This document shows positions 7,764 through 17,141 of a stretch of 32,870 nt of DNA, one piece after another. Source of the stretch: Phycisphaerales bacterium (GTDB taxonomy: Bacteria > Planctomycetota > Phycisphaerae > UBA1845). The translations under genes were made by a program, and so were the position numbers. The notes beneath the pieces are model-generated. The model was not told the origin of the DNA, searched no databases, and saw only the letters and a program-made list of their open reading frames with translations. The stretch's first letter is position 1, and each line of letters begins with the position of its first letter. The DNA lies in assembly GCA_013140575.1 (NCBI GenBank), contig JABFSN010000146.1, forward strand, positions 1-32,870, written 5' to 3'.

Positions 7764-9554
7764 ATGAACATAGTGTTGTTGATCGGCTCGGCGGCCGTCG
7801 TCTATTATCTGGCGCAGCGGTTCTACGCGCCGTTTCTGTCCCGGCAATTCGGTGAAGACGATTCGCGGCCCACGCCCGCGGTGACGTGTGACGACGGGGT
7901 CGATTTCGTTCCCACCCGCCCGCACGTGCTCTTCGCGCACCATTTTTCGGCGATTGCCGCGGCCGGACCCATTCTCGGTCCGACCATGGCGCTGTTGTAC
8001 GGGTATGTGCCGGCGATGATCTGGATCGTGGTCGGGGCGGTGCTGATCGGGGCGGTGCACGATTACAGCTGTCTGTTCGTCTCCATGCGCGAGGGCGGGC
8101 GATCGATCGCCGAGGTGGCCCGGCGCACGCTGGGCAATCGGGCGTTTGCTCTTTTCGCGCTCTTCATTTGCTTCAATCTGATCGTGGTCAACGCGGTCTT
8201 TCTGAATCTGACGGCCGTCTCGTTGACGTCACTTCGCGACCCTGCCGCGATCGGCTTGCCGGACGACCAGACGCTCTTTCGGACTATTCCGGGCGCCGAC
8301 GGCCGTCCGCAAGCGGTGGTGGGAGGCATTGCGTCGACGTCGGCGATCGCATTGACCGTGGTCGCGCCGATTCTGGGTCTGCTGGTCATTCGCCGAAAAG
8401 CGAAGAATGCGCTGATTTATCCATTGGCGACCGCGCTCTGCATCGGCTCGGTCTTGATCGGCTTCGTCTATCCGGTCACGCCGCCGACGATCGATCTGGG
8501 ATTCGTCACCATCGGCCCCACGCAGTTCTGGGTCTTGATGATCGCGGTGTATGTTTGGGTGGCGGCCGCGTTGCCGGTCTGGATGATTTTACAGCCCCGG
8601 GAATTCGTCTCCGTGCAGTTTCTCTATGGCGGCATTGCCTTGCTGGTCTGTGCGATTATCGGCGCCGCTATTCAGGGAGCGCCGGTGTCGGCGCCGGCGA
8701 CCGCCATTGAGTCCGGCGAGCACGCACTCGGTTCGATCTGGCCGATTCTGTTCGTGACCATTGCGTGCGGCGCGGTGTCCGGCTTTCACGGGCTGGTGGC
8801 CTCGGGCACGACTTCCAAGCAGATCGCCCTCGAATCGCACGCCCGCCCCATCGGTTACGTGGGCATGCTGGGGGAGTCGGCGTTGGCGTTGTGCGTGACG
8901 TTTGCCATCGCCATCGGCGTTTCCTACAGCGACTACAGCGCACTGTTGGTGCGTCCGGTCGACGCGGCCGCCGATTGGAAGGCGAATCCGGTGCTGGCGT
9001 TTTCCGTCGGCGTGGCCGGCGTCTGCGAGATCGGACTGGGCATACCCAAATGGCTGGGCATTCTGTTCGGGCTGTTGATGGTCGAGGGATTCGTGCTGGA
9101 CACACTGGACGTGTCCATTCGGTTGAATCGTTACCTGATAGAGGAAGTGTGGGCGACGGTCTTCCGCCGCCCGCCGCGCTGGATGCGCAATTTCTGGTTC
9201 AATTCCGGCATCGCTGTCGTTCTGATGCTGGCGATGGCCTATCAAAACACGGCACAAAGCTTATGGCCCATATTCGGAAGCGGAAATCAACTGCTCGCGG
9301 CGCTTTCGCTGTTCACCATCTGGTTGTGGTTGCGGGCACGGGGCCGGCGAGCGCTGTACATCCTGCTGCCCGCGATCGGCGTCGGCGTCACCACGGTCGG
9401 TTCGCTCGTCTACCTGTTGGTGACCAGGTATTGGCCGGCGGGCAATTACCTGCTGGTGGCGACGGACGTCGCGTTCCTGGCGTTGGCCGGCGGGGCGCTG
9501 GTCGCCGGTTGGTCAGGCGGGAGGAAAACCCGAAGTGAGCGATACGAAGCCTGA
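7764..9554 (+). CDS. cstA: Carbon starvation protein A (CstA) family transporter
   Basis: 596 residues with many membrane helices. The family's strongest signatures are visible: DGVDFVPTRPHVLFAHHFSAIAAAGPILGP (in pieces: DGVDFVPT, VLFAHHFSAIA, GPILGP), then GAVHDYSCLFVSMREGGRSIAEVA, SGFHGLVASGTTSKQI and near the end SLWPIFGSGNQLLAALSL. CstA/BtsT proteins import peptides or pyruvate under carbon limitation. It is shorter than E. coli CstA (701 residues), as are many non-enterobacterial members. Location after an SSF symporter suggests one transport operon (gap 18 bases), and both could serve small organic acids; this is inference. Confidence 0.9.
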   Translation: MNIVLLIGSAAVVYYLAQRFYAPFLSRQFGEDDSRPTPAVTCDDGVDFVPTRPHVLFAHHFSAIAAAGPILGPTMALLYGYVPAMIWIVVGAVLIGAVHDYSCLFVSMREGGRSIAEVARRTLGNRAFALFALFICFNLIVVNAVFLNLTAVSLTSLRDPAAIGLPDDQTLFRTIPGADGRPQAVVGGIASTSAIALTVVAPILGLLVIRRKAKNALIYPLATALCIGSVLIGFVYPVTPPTIDLGFVTIGPTQFWVLMIAVYVWVAAALPVWMILQPREFVSVQFLYGGIALLVCAIIGAAIQGAPVSAPATAIESGEHALGSIWPILFVTIACGAVSGFHGLVASGTTSKQIALESHARPIGYVGMLGESALALCVTFAIAIGVSYSDYSALLVRPVDAAADWKANPVLAFSVGVAGVCEIGLGIPKWLGILFGLLMVEGFVLDTLDVSIRLNRYLIEEVWATVFRRPPRWMRNFWFNSGIAVVLMLAMAYQNTAQSLWPIFGSGNQLLAALSLFTIWLWLRARGRRALYILLPAIGVGVTTVGSLVYLLVTRYWPAGNYLLVATDVAFLALAGGALVAGWSGGRKTRSERYEA

Positions 9555-9602
9555 TACTCACCGGCGGAGGTTCCGGCCGACCGGCTCTTGTCCGAAAAGA
9601 TC

Positions 9603-9706
9603 ATCCGCAGATTTCGCAGATGAACGCAGATGTTGCAGGGCGGGTCTTACCCGCCGCTCGCCCAACGGACTCCAGCCGCGCTGAGGCGGGTGAAACCGGC
9701 CCTACG
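9603..9706. repeat. Composite of two dispersed repeats (CAGATTTCGCAGATG and CGGGTGAAAC elements)
   Basis: 9603-9631 matches the arm of the 939-1017 palindrome (ATCCGCAGATTTCGCAGATG then AACGCAGAT). Directly after it, 9636-9706 starts CAGGGCGGGTCTTA and ends GCGGGTGAAACCGGCCCTACGA, a second copy of the element at 5546-5617 with one base difference in the last 20. The rest of 9555-10013 holds no gene I can support. Confidence 0.75.
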
Positions 9707-10013
9707 ATCGGGTCCGTCGGGCGATCTCTTAACCGTGGCATCGCAGATGGGCGAACAGTTACGATTGCGCTAACGGTTTGTCTGCCTGTTTTAATGCTTT
9801 TGCCCTGCCTGCACATCATAAACGAACTCATTTGTAGCAGACCATTCACACGAATCTAACGCGCGCCCGGTAGATTCCCAGACGACTACTGGTGCGTCAC
9901 GCGACGGCGTGTGGGAGCGCCCGGCGTCTTGGCGGCGAGGGGAAGGGCGGACGGCGTAAGGATTGGCGAATTCGGGTCGAGTTGGAAACGGTCGGAAGGA
10001 GGATTCTGAGCCT

Positions 10014-11117
10014 ATGAATCGGCGCGGTTTTGGATCGAAAAAGGCAATGCATCGTGGGGGGTTCACCTTGGTGGAGTTGCTGGTGGTCATCTCCATCATC
10101 GCGCTCTTGATCAGCATCTTGCTGCCCAGCCTCAAGGGGGCGCGGGACCAGGCCAAGCGGGTGAAGTGCGCGGCCAGCATGCGCGGGTCGGTGTTGGCCA
10201 TAGCGACGCACACGTCGGAGAAAAAGGGGGAGTTTCCGCCGTCGTATATCTATCCCTCGGATGCGGGCGGCGCGTACGACCTGTTCAATCAGCCGCTGGA
10301 CAAGCCGTGGGGCTACATGCACTGGTCTTACTTTCTCTTCAGCAGCGGCAAGGTGAACGATTCGTCGTTCACCTGCCCGTCGATGCGCTCTTCGAGGGGC
10401 GGCGCGCCGCGGACCAATCCGGGTCTGTTGAAGGAGAATTGGGAAGCCGGCCAGATCGACGACGGGGGGTCGGAAAGCCCCAACCCGCGCGAGGACAAGC
10501 AGGCCCCGCGCATGGCGTTCACGGCCAACGCGGCGTTGATGCCGCGGAACAAGTTCACGTTGCAGTTGGTGGCGGCCTCGTCGTCGGGCGGTCAGCGGGT
10601 GAACGTGCTGGTGCGGGACGACCAACTCAAGCGCCCCAGCGGAACGATCCTGCTTACCGAGTTCCTGGATGAATGGAAGCAGGTGGGCGTGGCGGCCGGC
10701 AACGGAACGATCAGCAAGAGCCATCGTCCGTTGCACCCCTTCTGGAACCTGTCGAACAGCTTCGACCCCTATTCACACCAGAAGGAAGTGGGCGGGTTCT
10801 TCTACGGCAATCCGCAGGATCCGACATTCGGGTTGTCGCCGTTGTCGGACCTGAAGGACGGCGGGGCGTGGGATTCGCCGTCGTACAACCAGATGAACTT
10901 CGTGGGGCGGCACCATCCCGGCAAGGGGCGGAACAAAATCTGGGGCGGCGACGCCGATTTCGCCTATGTCGACGGACACATCGAGAGCAAGACCGCTTAC
11001 CAGACGTTGAAGCATCGCGAATGGGGCGATCGCTTCTATTCGATCGACGGAAAGAACGACGTAAAACTCCATACGCCCCTGTACAGACAGACCGGGGAGG
11101 GCCCCTGGCCGGAATAG
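10014..11117 (+). CDS. Pseudopilin-like protein (prepilin N-terminal methylation motif, H-X9-DG end)
   Basis: 367 residues. The N-terminus has a short basic leader and the prepilin peptidase site GG-FTLVELLVVISIIALLIS, cut before Phe and methylated; the following ~20 hydrophobic residues form the pilin helix. The C-terminus carries RHHPGKGRNKIWGGDADFAYVDGHIES, seen as RHHPGK... FAYVDGH, the 'H-X9-DG' region of planctomycete prepilin-like proteins. These are abundant in Planctomycetota and may build type II secretion or pilus-like structures or act as individual surface proteins. The start ATG at 10014 follows AAGGAGG (9996-10002); an in-frame upstream start would add 17 unrelated residues. 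No other type II secretion gene is nearby. Confidence 0.87.
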   Translation: MNRRGFGSKKAMHRGGFTLVELLVVISIIALLISILLPSLKGARDQAKRVKCAASMRGSVLAIATHTSEKKGEFPPSYIYPSDAGGAYDLFNQPLDKPWGYMHWSYFLFSSGKVNDSSFTCPSMRSSRGGAPRTNPGLLKENWEAGQIDDGGSESPNPREDKQAPRMAFTANAALMPRNKFTLQLVAASSSGGQRVNVLVRDDQLKRPSGTILLTEFLDEWKQVGVAAGNGTISKSHRPLHPFWNLSNSFDPYSHQKEVGGFFYGNPQDPTFGLSPLSDLKDGGAWDSPSYNQMNFVGRHHPGKGRNKIWGGDADFAYVDGHIESKTAYQTLKHREWGDRFYSIDGKNDVKLHTPLYRQTGEGPWPE

Positions 11118-11159
11118 CGGCGATCCATGCATTGGCGATACGACCGGGGAAGTTTGACG

Positions 11160-11279
11160 CACGAATTGAAACCAAGGAATCACGCAGAGGCGCAAAGACC
11201 GCAAAGGAAGAAATGGAACTCGTTTACTTGAGAAGAGCGATCCCGAACGGTACTTCCATTCCCGCCTTTGCGTGAGCGA
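11160..11279. repeat. Dispersed palindromic element of the TCACGCAGAGGCGCAAAG type
   Basis: 11177-11201 reads ATCACGCAGAGGCGCAAAGACC and the far end (11266-11277) reads CTTTGCGTGAGC, complementary to the beginning of the element. This resembles a repeat commonly found in many bacterial genomes. The middle (11205-11260) is not palindromic and looks decayed. Confidence 0.55.
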
Positions 11280-11600
11280 TTTTGCCGGTAAAGAGTGGCG
11301 CTCGCGATTCGTTGATGATCTTGAAGCGGCGGTGCTCGGCCGAACTAGTTTCCCCTTAGTTTCGAGCTGATCCGACATCGGAGCGGAAAAAGAGGAGCCG
11401 AAAGGCGGGCGCCCGAGCTGCGCGCCTCAGAGAGGCGCGGTTCGGAAAGGAGGGGTCGGGGGCCGAAGGAAGGCGGTAGCGAATCAGAGAGCGGCAGGTG
11501 AAGAATGTAATGGGCGTGTCGAGATCGTGTTGCGTGAACCGTTTGAGACGCGTGGTCCCGAACGGACGGGGGCGGGAACGAATTGGAGGAGTGAAGAGAC
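11280..11600. other. Non-coding gap before the 1346-residue secreted protein
   Basis: No gene seen. It holds a 7-bp perfect stem CGCGCCT-CAGAG-AGGCGCG at 11421-11439, and AAAGGAGGGG at 11446-11455 which has no start codon at a useful distance. The ribosome binding site GGAGGA for the next gene is at 11585-11590. A promoter could not be assigned. Confidence 0.4.
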
Positions 11601-14600
11601 ATGCCGAAAAACAGCCGATGGTTGAAATTGCTGATGTCGGCCGCGGCGGCGGTAACGCTGTCGTCGGTCGCGTCAGCGCAGGAAGAGGTGACGGCGGATG
11701 CCGTCCGTTCGAGCTACTCCGACGAAGAGTGGCAGGCGCTGGTCGAGCAGGCGGCGCAGGAGGCCGCCATCCGGGGCGGCATCGTGGAACAGGAGATGCT
11801 GGCGAGGGAACTGGATTACTCGCCCGCGCCGGCCGACGGGCCGACGACGCAGGGGGGCAATCTGACGGTCAACGCGACCGGCGGAATCGTCAACATTTCG
11901 GGTGCGACGTTGTTCGTGGACTTCTTCAAGGACCTCCGGTCGACGAACGACTGGACCAACCCGGACTGTGACTTCGACTGCCTGACCACCGGGGGGTTGT
12001 GCGTCGACGGAGCCGTGGGCGGGGAGTGCAATCCGGGCGAGACGCACTGCGAGTACAAGGGGTTCGCCGACCGCAGCGGTTGCGCGCTCTTCGACGTGGA
12101 CCAGTTGGCCACGTCGAATCCGACGTCGGGACCGCTGAACACCTACTGGGCGGTCAACTACCGATCGGTGGGTTCGACGAACGGCGTGCAGGAGTTTGTG
12201 AACAGCCAGGTGAGCTTTCTGAACTCCTATTTCAACACGCCGGCCAAACCGGCCAGCAACCTGGAGCCGAACCAGGACGTCGAGAGCGACGGCTACATCG
12301 GCGAAGAGGCCGGCTGCCCGGCCGCCTGCCAGACGGTGGACGACAAGATATGGAACGTGGCCAACAACCTGTGCGGCGCCGCCGAGCCGTGCGGATCGAA
12401 GTGCAATCTGGACTGCATCTGCGCGAACCTCGCGCCGGTGATCCTGCCGGTGGACTGCACGCCGGAAAACGTCTGCGCCCATTCGCTCTTTGGATGCAAC
12501 GACGCCGACTGCTGCTTCGACGAGCTGTTCTTCCCCACCATCTCGCCGAACGAGGCGGGCAGCAACTTCAACAAGGAAACCTATTACAACGGAACGGCCT
12601 GCGTCGGCAATTGGCAACCGGACGCGGACTGCCCGGCCAGTTGCTCGTTCCTGTGCATGAGGGGCATCGACATCGCCAGCACCGACGTGCCGGTGTCGTG
12701 GGCCATCCGCACGCAGCAGCCGGGAAGTGCGTCGTGGGACAATACGCCGGGAGCGCCGGGCTACGGCGACAACTCCACCACGTCCTGGGACACGGGTTTC
12801 GAAAACGTGTTGAAGGACCTGTTCTACGACAGCGACGGGGACAGCGTGATCTCCGATAACGAGCAGCTGAACAGCGATACCGCGACGCCGGACAATCGTA
12901 CGGTTTTCAATAACTTCGTGGCCCACTCGCCGGTGGCGTGCATCGCCAACCGCGGTACGGGCAAGACGGAAATTCGTTACACCGAGGCCCAGCACCACTG
13001 GGTGACCGGCCGGTTCCCATCGGGCGAAAACCTGGTCGCGGCGACGCGGGACTCGGGGTCCGGTACACGCAATGACCACAACAACGGGTTCTGCATCGAC
13101 CCCAGTTACGGTCGCGGCGAGAACATCAACTCGCTCACGCCGGACGCGAACGCGCCGCGGCTAGGTCCGGGCGTTCAGAAGACCAACTGCGGCGGTTCCG
13201 GTGTAATTGAGAACGTCGTGCGCTGGCAGCGTCTGGCCATCGGTTACACGGGTCTGAACGGCGCCAGCCGGGCCGTGACCGACGCCACCGCGGGTCTCTA
13301 CGAAATCCTGAACGTGCGGAACGATGACACCGGCGACGGCTCGGTGGCCGTCCGCCCGTCGAAGAATTCCGTGCTCGACAGTTGCAACGCGAACACGGGG
13401 TATCGCATCACGGCCGAGCAGACAATGGCCACCCGCGGCAACGTCGACGCCAATCGCCTGCCGGGCGACCCGCAGTACGATGCGTCGGCGCCGGCGGTGT
13501 CGAACGACGCGGCCGCCCAGTACATCATCAACATCCTGAACAGCCAGCGGGATTTCGATCCGGCGTTCCCGGCCGATCAGTTTCTGATGCCGGGGCAGCT
13601 CCTGTCGCGGACGTTCTTTTCGGCGCAGGGCGTGGACTGCATACCGTCATTGACCGACCCCTGCGATTACGTGCCGACGCCGGGCTTCAGCCAGCCGTTG
13701 CAGGACTACATCCGGGCAAATATCGACCTGGGATCGGGTCTGGCGGCTCCGTGGTTCGGCGACACGCCGACGTTCGGCGGCGTGAACACGGCCGGCTCGG
13801 TGCCGGTGCGCCGCCCGACACCCAACTTCCCGCCGCCTCCGGGACCGTCCCCGGCCGGCTTCACGGAAGACAAGTACAGCGACGGCAGCGTGGCGGGCGA
13901 ATTCTGCTACTACAACGCGGCCGATGTGCTGCAGACGGCCCTCCCCGGCAACCAGCGGTTGTCGCGCGCCAACCGCGTTCAGGGCGACTTCGACAAGGAC
14001 TTCGGCCGCGATTCGGGTGACGTGATCCCCATGGTCGCGGCCATGCTCGATCCGCGCGGCTGGCAGATCGCCGGAAATGGCGACGGCGGCGGCGCCGGGA
14101 TCGATCTGGGCACGATGGTCTATGACCAGATCATCCCCGAAGCCATCGGTGACATGAACGGCGACGGCAACTTCGACAAGGAAGACCTCCGCTACTACAT
14201 GGACGGTCTCTATCTGGTAGGCGGGAATCTGGACCGCAAGGCCGGCGCCGTTGCCATCGACACCGCGCTGGACAACGCCATCGGCGGACCGCTGGAAAAC
14301 GCGCTCCCGTGGGCGCTGTCCGATCTCGGTGATCGCTGGCCGGTGCCGCCGAACGACTGGGTGGCCGCTGATGCGCCGGCGAACCGTTGCGGCAATCCGA
14401 CGGTTCCGGTGCCGGACGTTTCGGTGGACGCGATGATCGTGACCGGCGCGGGCTACGCGCTGGGCGATTTCCGCGGCGACGTGGCCGGCAACACGCCGGC
14501 GCCGGGCGCCGATCCCCGCGGCTGGGACGGTCTGATCAACGCCGAAGACGCCGATTACGTCTGTCAGAACACGGGCGACTGGACCGACCTCGATGAGGCC

Positions 14601-15641
14601 GTCGCCATCGACCTGAGCGCGGACATGACCGGCGACCGGATCGTCAACGCGCTCGACGTTTGCGAACTGGTGGAGGGGATCCTGAAGACCAACATCGCCG
14701 ACCTGAACCTGAACGGAGCGGTGACCTGCGCGGACTTCAATCTGATGACCCCGGGCGCCGGTTGCTGGAGCGACGGCGACTTCGACGCCGACCACTTGGT
14801 CGACCGTTGCGACGAAAAGGTTCTGCTGCGCCAGATCACGTTGGAGGTGGCCAACATCGACAACACCGGACCGAGCATGAACGTCGTGGACCTGATGGAT
14901 GTCACCTGCGTGCTGAACGACATCAGCGGCACGCCGGCCGGCAGCTGCGGCAGCACGGACGTCCATCCGGAATGCGGCAGCGACGGCGTCGTCAACGTGT
15001 TCGACCTGACCGTTGTGCTGGACGGTTTTACCAACTGGTCCGATTCCAGGTGCCCCGATCCCTGTCCGGGTGGGCCGACGCCGAGCGGTCCGGGGACCGC
15101 CTCGGAACTCCTGACGGCCGAGCGGTTGGAAACGATTTCCAGCGGGTCGGCGACGGTCAAGGCGGACGTGGTGCTGAAGCTGGTGCCGCGCTCGACGAAA
15201 GTGTCGCCGAGCGCGCCGCTGGTGGTCGACGTGTTCGCGTCGGGCGACGCGGTCGTTCAAGGTTACCAGGTGGCGCTGAAGGTGACGGGCGGAACAAGCG
15301 GCGTCCTGACGCCGGCGACATTGACCGTGGACAAGACCCGCGAGGATTACCTTTTCGGGCAGCAGTCGACGGTGAGCGCGTTCGACGTCGAGGGCGGCCG
15401 GATGCTCAACACGCTGCCCCAGGGCGGCGCGAGCGTGGGGTACGCCTACCTGACCACGTTCACGTTTGATGTTTCGGCGGACGCGCGCGGCGCGTTTGCG
15501 GTGAACGCGGATATGAGCCGCACGATGATGACCGGCGCGGCGAACGCGCGAGTCACGCTTGCGTCCAAGGGTGCGGTCGTGGTGAAGGTGGGTCGTGCGT
15601 CGACCGTGCGTGACGGCGTCGCTTCTTCGGTCCGTCCGTAA
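11601..15641 (+). CDS. Large secreted PstS-like substrate-binding protein with dockerin-like repeats and cohesin-like end
   Basis: 1346 residues; ATG 11601 has GGAGGA 10 bases upstream. Residues 1-26 are a signal peptide (ending VASA-Q). From about 95 to 620 the pattern ISGATLFVDFFK (around 100), VNYRSVGSTNGVQEF (184) and TRDSGSGTRND (480) matches phosphate-binding protein PstS (GA..F, NYQ..GSG.G, R.SGSGT), though it contains a Cys-rich insertion (about 215-355). From about 850 EF-hand-like dockerin stretches appear: GDMNGDGNFDKEDLRYY, ADMTGDRIVNALDVCELV, ADLNLNGAVTCADFNLM, GDFDADHLVDRCDEK, DGVVNVFDLTVVLDGF. The last ~170 residues (VVVDVFASG ... GGTSGVLTP) are a beta-rich cohesin-like domain. 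Phosphate binding is not shown; substrate binding or matrix assembly on the surface is inferred. Confidence 0.78.
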   Translation: MPKNSRWLKLLMSAAAAVTLSSVASAQEEVTADAVRSSYSDEEWQALVEQAAQEAAIRGGIVEQEMLARELDYSPAPADGPTTQGGNLTVNATGGIVNISGATLFVDFFKDLRSTNDWTNPDCDFDCLTTGGLCVDGAVGGECNPGETHCEYKGFADRSGCALFDVDQLATSNPTSGPLNTYWAVNYRSVGSTNGVQEFVNSQVSFLNSYFNTPAKPASNLEPNQDVESDGYIGEEAGCPAACQTVDDKIWNVANNLCGAAEPCGSKCNLDCICANLAPVILPVDCTPENVCAHSLFGCNDADCCFDELFFPTISPNEAGSNFNKETYYNGTACVGNWQPDADCPASCSFLCMRGIDIASTDVPVSWAIRTQQPGSASWDNTPGAPGYGDNSTTSWDTGFENVLKDLFYDSDGDSVISDNEQLNSDTATPDNRTVFNNFVAHSPVACIANRGTGKTEIRYTEAQHHWVTGRFPSGENLVAATRDSGSGTRNDHNNGFCIDPSYGRGENINSLTPDANAPRLGPGVQKTNCGGSGVIENVVRWQRLAIGYTGLNGASRAVTDATAGLYEILNVRNDDTGDGSVAVRPSKNSVLDSCNANTGYRITAEQTMATRGNVDANRLPGDPQYDASAPAVSNDAAAQYIINILNSQRDFDPAFPADQFLMPGQLLSRTFFSAQGVDCIPSLTDPCDYVPTPGFSQPLQDYIRANIDLGSGLAAPWFGDTPTFGGVNTAGSVPVRRPTPNFPPPPGPSPAGFTEDKYSDGSVAGEFCYYNAADVLQTALPGNQRLSRANRVQGDFDKDFGRDSGDVIPMVAAMLDPRGWQIAGNGDGGGAGIDLGTMVYDQIIPEAIGDMNGDGNFDKEDLRYYMDGLYLVGGNLDRKAGAVAIDTALDNAIGGPLENALPWALSDLGDRWPVPPNDWVAADAPANRCGNPTVPVPDVSVDAMIVTGAGYALGDFRGDVAGNTPAPGADPRGWDGLINAEDADYVCQNTGDWTDLDEAVAIDLSADMTGDRIVNALDVCELVEGILKTNIADLNLNGAVTCADFNLMTPGAGCWSDGDFDADHLVDRCDEKVLLRQITLEVANIDNTGPSMNVVDLMDVTCVLNDISGTPAGSCGSTDVHPECGSDGVVNVFDLTVVLDGFTNWSDSRCPDPCPGGPTPSGPGTASELLTAERLETISSGSATVKADVVLKLVPRSTKVSPSAPLVVDVFASGDAVVQGYQVALKVTGGTSGVLTPATLTVDKTREDYLFGQQSTVSAFDVEGGRMLNTLPQGGASVGYAYLTTFTFDVSADARGAFAVNADMSRTMMTGAANARVTLASKGAVVVKVGRASTVRDGVASSVRP

Positions 15642-15674
15642 TTCACGCGGATTCAAAGGGAAGGAACAATACGC

Positions 15675-16502
15675 ATGAAACGCATAACGATGAACGGATG
15701 TCTGTTCGCCTTGGCGGTGACCGCCGCCGCCTCGGCCCAAACCATGTCCCTCGTACCGCGGGGCGGCACGGGGAATTCCATCGCCGTGGCCCCCTGCGCG
15801 ACCGTCACCATCGACGTCTACGCGCAGGGCATCGCGCCGGACCTGCTGCGTGCCTATCAGGCCACGCTGCCGCTGACGGCGACGGGCGGCGCCTCCGGTT
15901 CGGTCGGCCACGACGGCGCCGTGCCGATGATCAACTCCGGCCATCCCGACTACGTGTTCGCGGCGCTGACGGCCAGCGGAACGGGCTCGGTCGACGGGTT
16001 GCCGCTGGTGGTGAACGCGTTGCAGTTCGCCGGCGACAGCGTGTCGGTGACCACGTCCATGTACCTGGGTGAGTTCCAATACGAGGTGTCGACGAATGCA
16101 TCGGGGTCGTTCACCATCGACGCGGTTGATCCGGGGACGAACCCGTCGGTCAACGACAGTTTCCTGGTGGACCGCTTCGACCAACCCATCGCCTTCACCA
16201 CGATCCCGGCGCAGATCACCGCGTGCAACGATCTTGACGTCTGCACGTGGGATGTGCCTGCGGGCAGCAGCTGCACGAACACGCCCAACGCATACGGCGA
16301 TGTCAACCACACCGGCATCCCGGTCGATATTTTCGACATACTCTGCGTTCTGGACGGGTTCGCCGGCGTGTACACGACCTGCCCGTGTCTTGACACGGAC
16401 ATAGCAGGTTGCCCCGGCGGCGACGGCATCATCGACATATTCGACATCCTCGCCGTCCTCGACGCATTCGCCGGCGTCAGCGCGTGCAGTTGCCCGGGTT
16501 GA
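15675..16502 (+). CDS. Secreted protein with cohesin-like domain and two dockerin-like motifs
   Basis: 275 residues; signal peptide (CLFALAVTAAASA-Q). Residues about 25-160 form a beta-rich domain (TIDVYAQGIAPDLLRAYQAT ... GGASGSVG) that resembles the C-terminal domain of the preceding protein (VVDVFASGDAVVQGYQV ... GGTSGVLTP). The end has two short repeats, GDVNHTGIPVDIFDILCVLDG (about 218) and GGDGIIDIFDILAVLDAFAG (about 252), related to VNVFDLTVVLDGF in the neighbour. Six or more Cys flank the repeats, so disulfides are probable. It starts 33 bases after the previous stop, with AAGGAA upstream of ATG 15675, and both are likely one transcript ending at the terminator near 16591. Function unknown. 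Confidence 0.75.
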   Translation: MKRITMNGCLFALAVTAAASAQTMSLVPRGGTGNSIAVAPCATVTIDVYAQGIAPDLLRAYQATLPLTATGGASGSVGHDGAVPMINSGHPDYVFAALTASGTGSVDGLPLVVNALQFAGDSVSVTTSMYLGEFQYEVSTNASGSFTIDAVDPGTNPSVNDSFLVDRFDQPIAFTTIPAQITACNDLDVCTWDVPAGSSCTNTPNAYGDVNHTGIPVDIFDILCVLDGFAGVYTTCPCLDTDIAGCPGGDGIIDIFDILAVLDAFAGVSACSCPG

Positions 16503-16590
16503 CCGTGATCCGGTGACCATGACCGGCAACGGTTCCGCCGCGCACGACGTGTGGATGGCTGGACCGTAGTCGCGGATAGGTAACGATTGC

Positions 16591-16631
16591 GACGGGGTCG
16601 CCCCTGACACGGGCGGCCCCGTCCGTTTTTT
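16591..16631 (+). terminator. Rho-independent terminator after the secreted-protein pair
   Basis: GACGGGGTCGCCC pairs with GGGCGGCCCCGTC (13 bp with one G-U pair) across a CTGACAC loop, followed after two bases by six T (16626-16631). It lies 88 bases after the stop at 16502. Confidence 0.85.
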
Positions 16632-16866
16632 GGAGTTCCGGCGAGGCACGTCCGCGGGTCGCATGGAATGGCGCGCCCGATGCGGCGGCCGAAAGCCGGT
16701 TTCCAGCCAAACGCCGCCGAACCCGCGCCGGTGAAGCACGAACGCGAAGCCGCCCGCTCGGGGCCGGCGTCCTGACCGCCGCGATCGGTGCCCCACGCCA
16801 GAACGGAGTGGGGGACCCTGCCCGCCCAGCCGGGGGATGGTGCGTCGATTGACGGCGGTTGCCTTC

Positions 16867-17027
16867 GCGGGAAGGGACTCCCGCTGTGATGCGCGCGGGA
16901 AGTGATTCTCGCACGAGCGACGGGGGATGTATTCGCCGGAAGGGATTCCCACGCCCATAGGTACGAGAAGGGATTCCGGCACGAGCGAGTACGCCGGCCC
17001 AGACGATTCGATCGGAATCCCTCGCCG
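16867..17027. repeat. Cluster of five short palindromes with GAAGGGATTC core
   Basis: Units: GCGGGAAGGGACTCCCGC (16867-16884), GCGGGAAGTGATTCTCGC (16895-16912), a unit with GCCGGAAGGGATTCCCAC at about 16935, another with ACGAGAAGGGATTCCGGC at about 16963, and a reversed one with CGGAATCCCTCGCCG (17013-17027). Starts are spaced 28, 40 and 28 bases. The rest of the gap 16503-17227 holds a terminator and the repeat at 17142-17168 and no gene. Confidence 0.7.
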
Positions 17028-17141
17028 AGCCGGCACGTCGCTTCCGATGCGGTCATCCGTTCCACGGCGCGTTCGGTCGGCTTGCCGAAATCCAGCCGGA
17101 CGCTGTCAACGCCGGTATGAAACAGAATCGCGGCCGTGCGG

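Noticed and set aside
16867-17027. Possible CRISPR array
   Set aside because: Units are imperfect palindromes of 15-20 bases, spacing 28-40 is irregular, spacers are not distinct, and no cas genes are near.
13647-17036. Minus-strand frame of 1129 codons opposite the secreted proteins
   Set aside because: Composition is Arg/Val/His-rich without domains; opposite strand has signal peptide and motifs.
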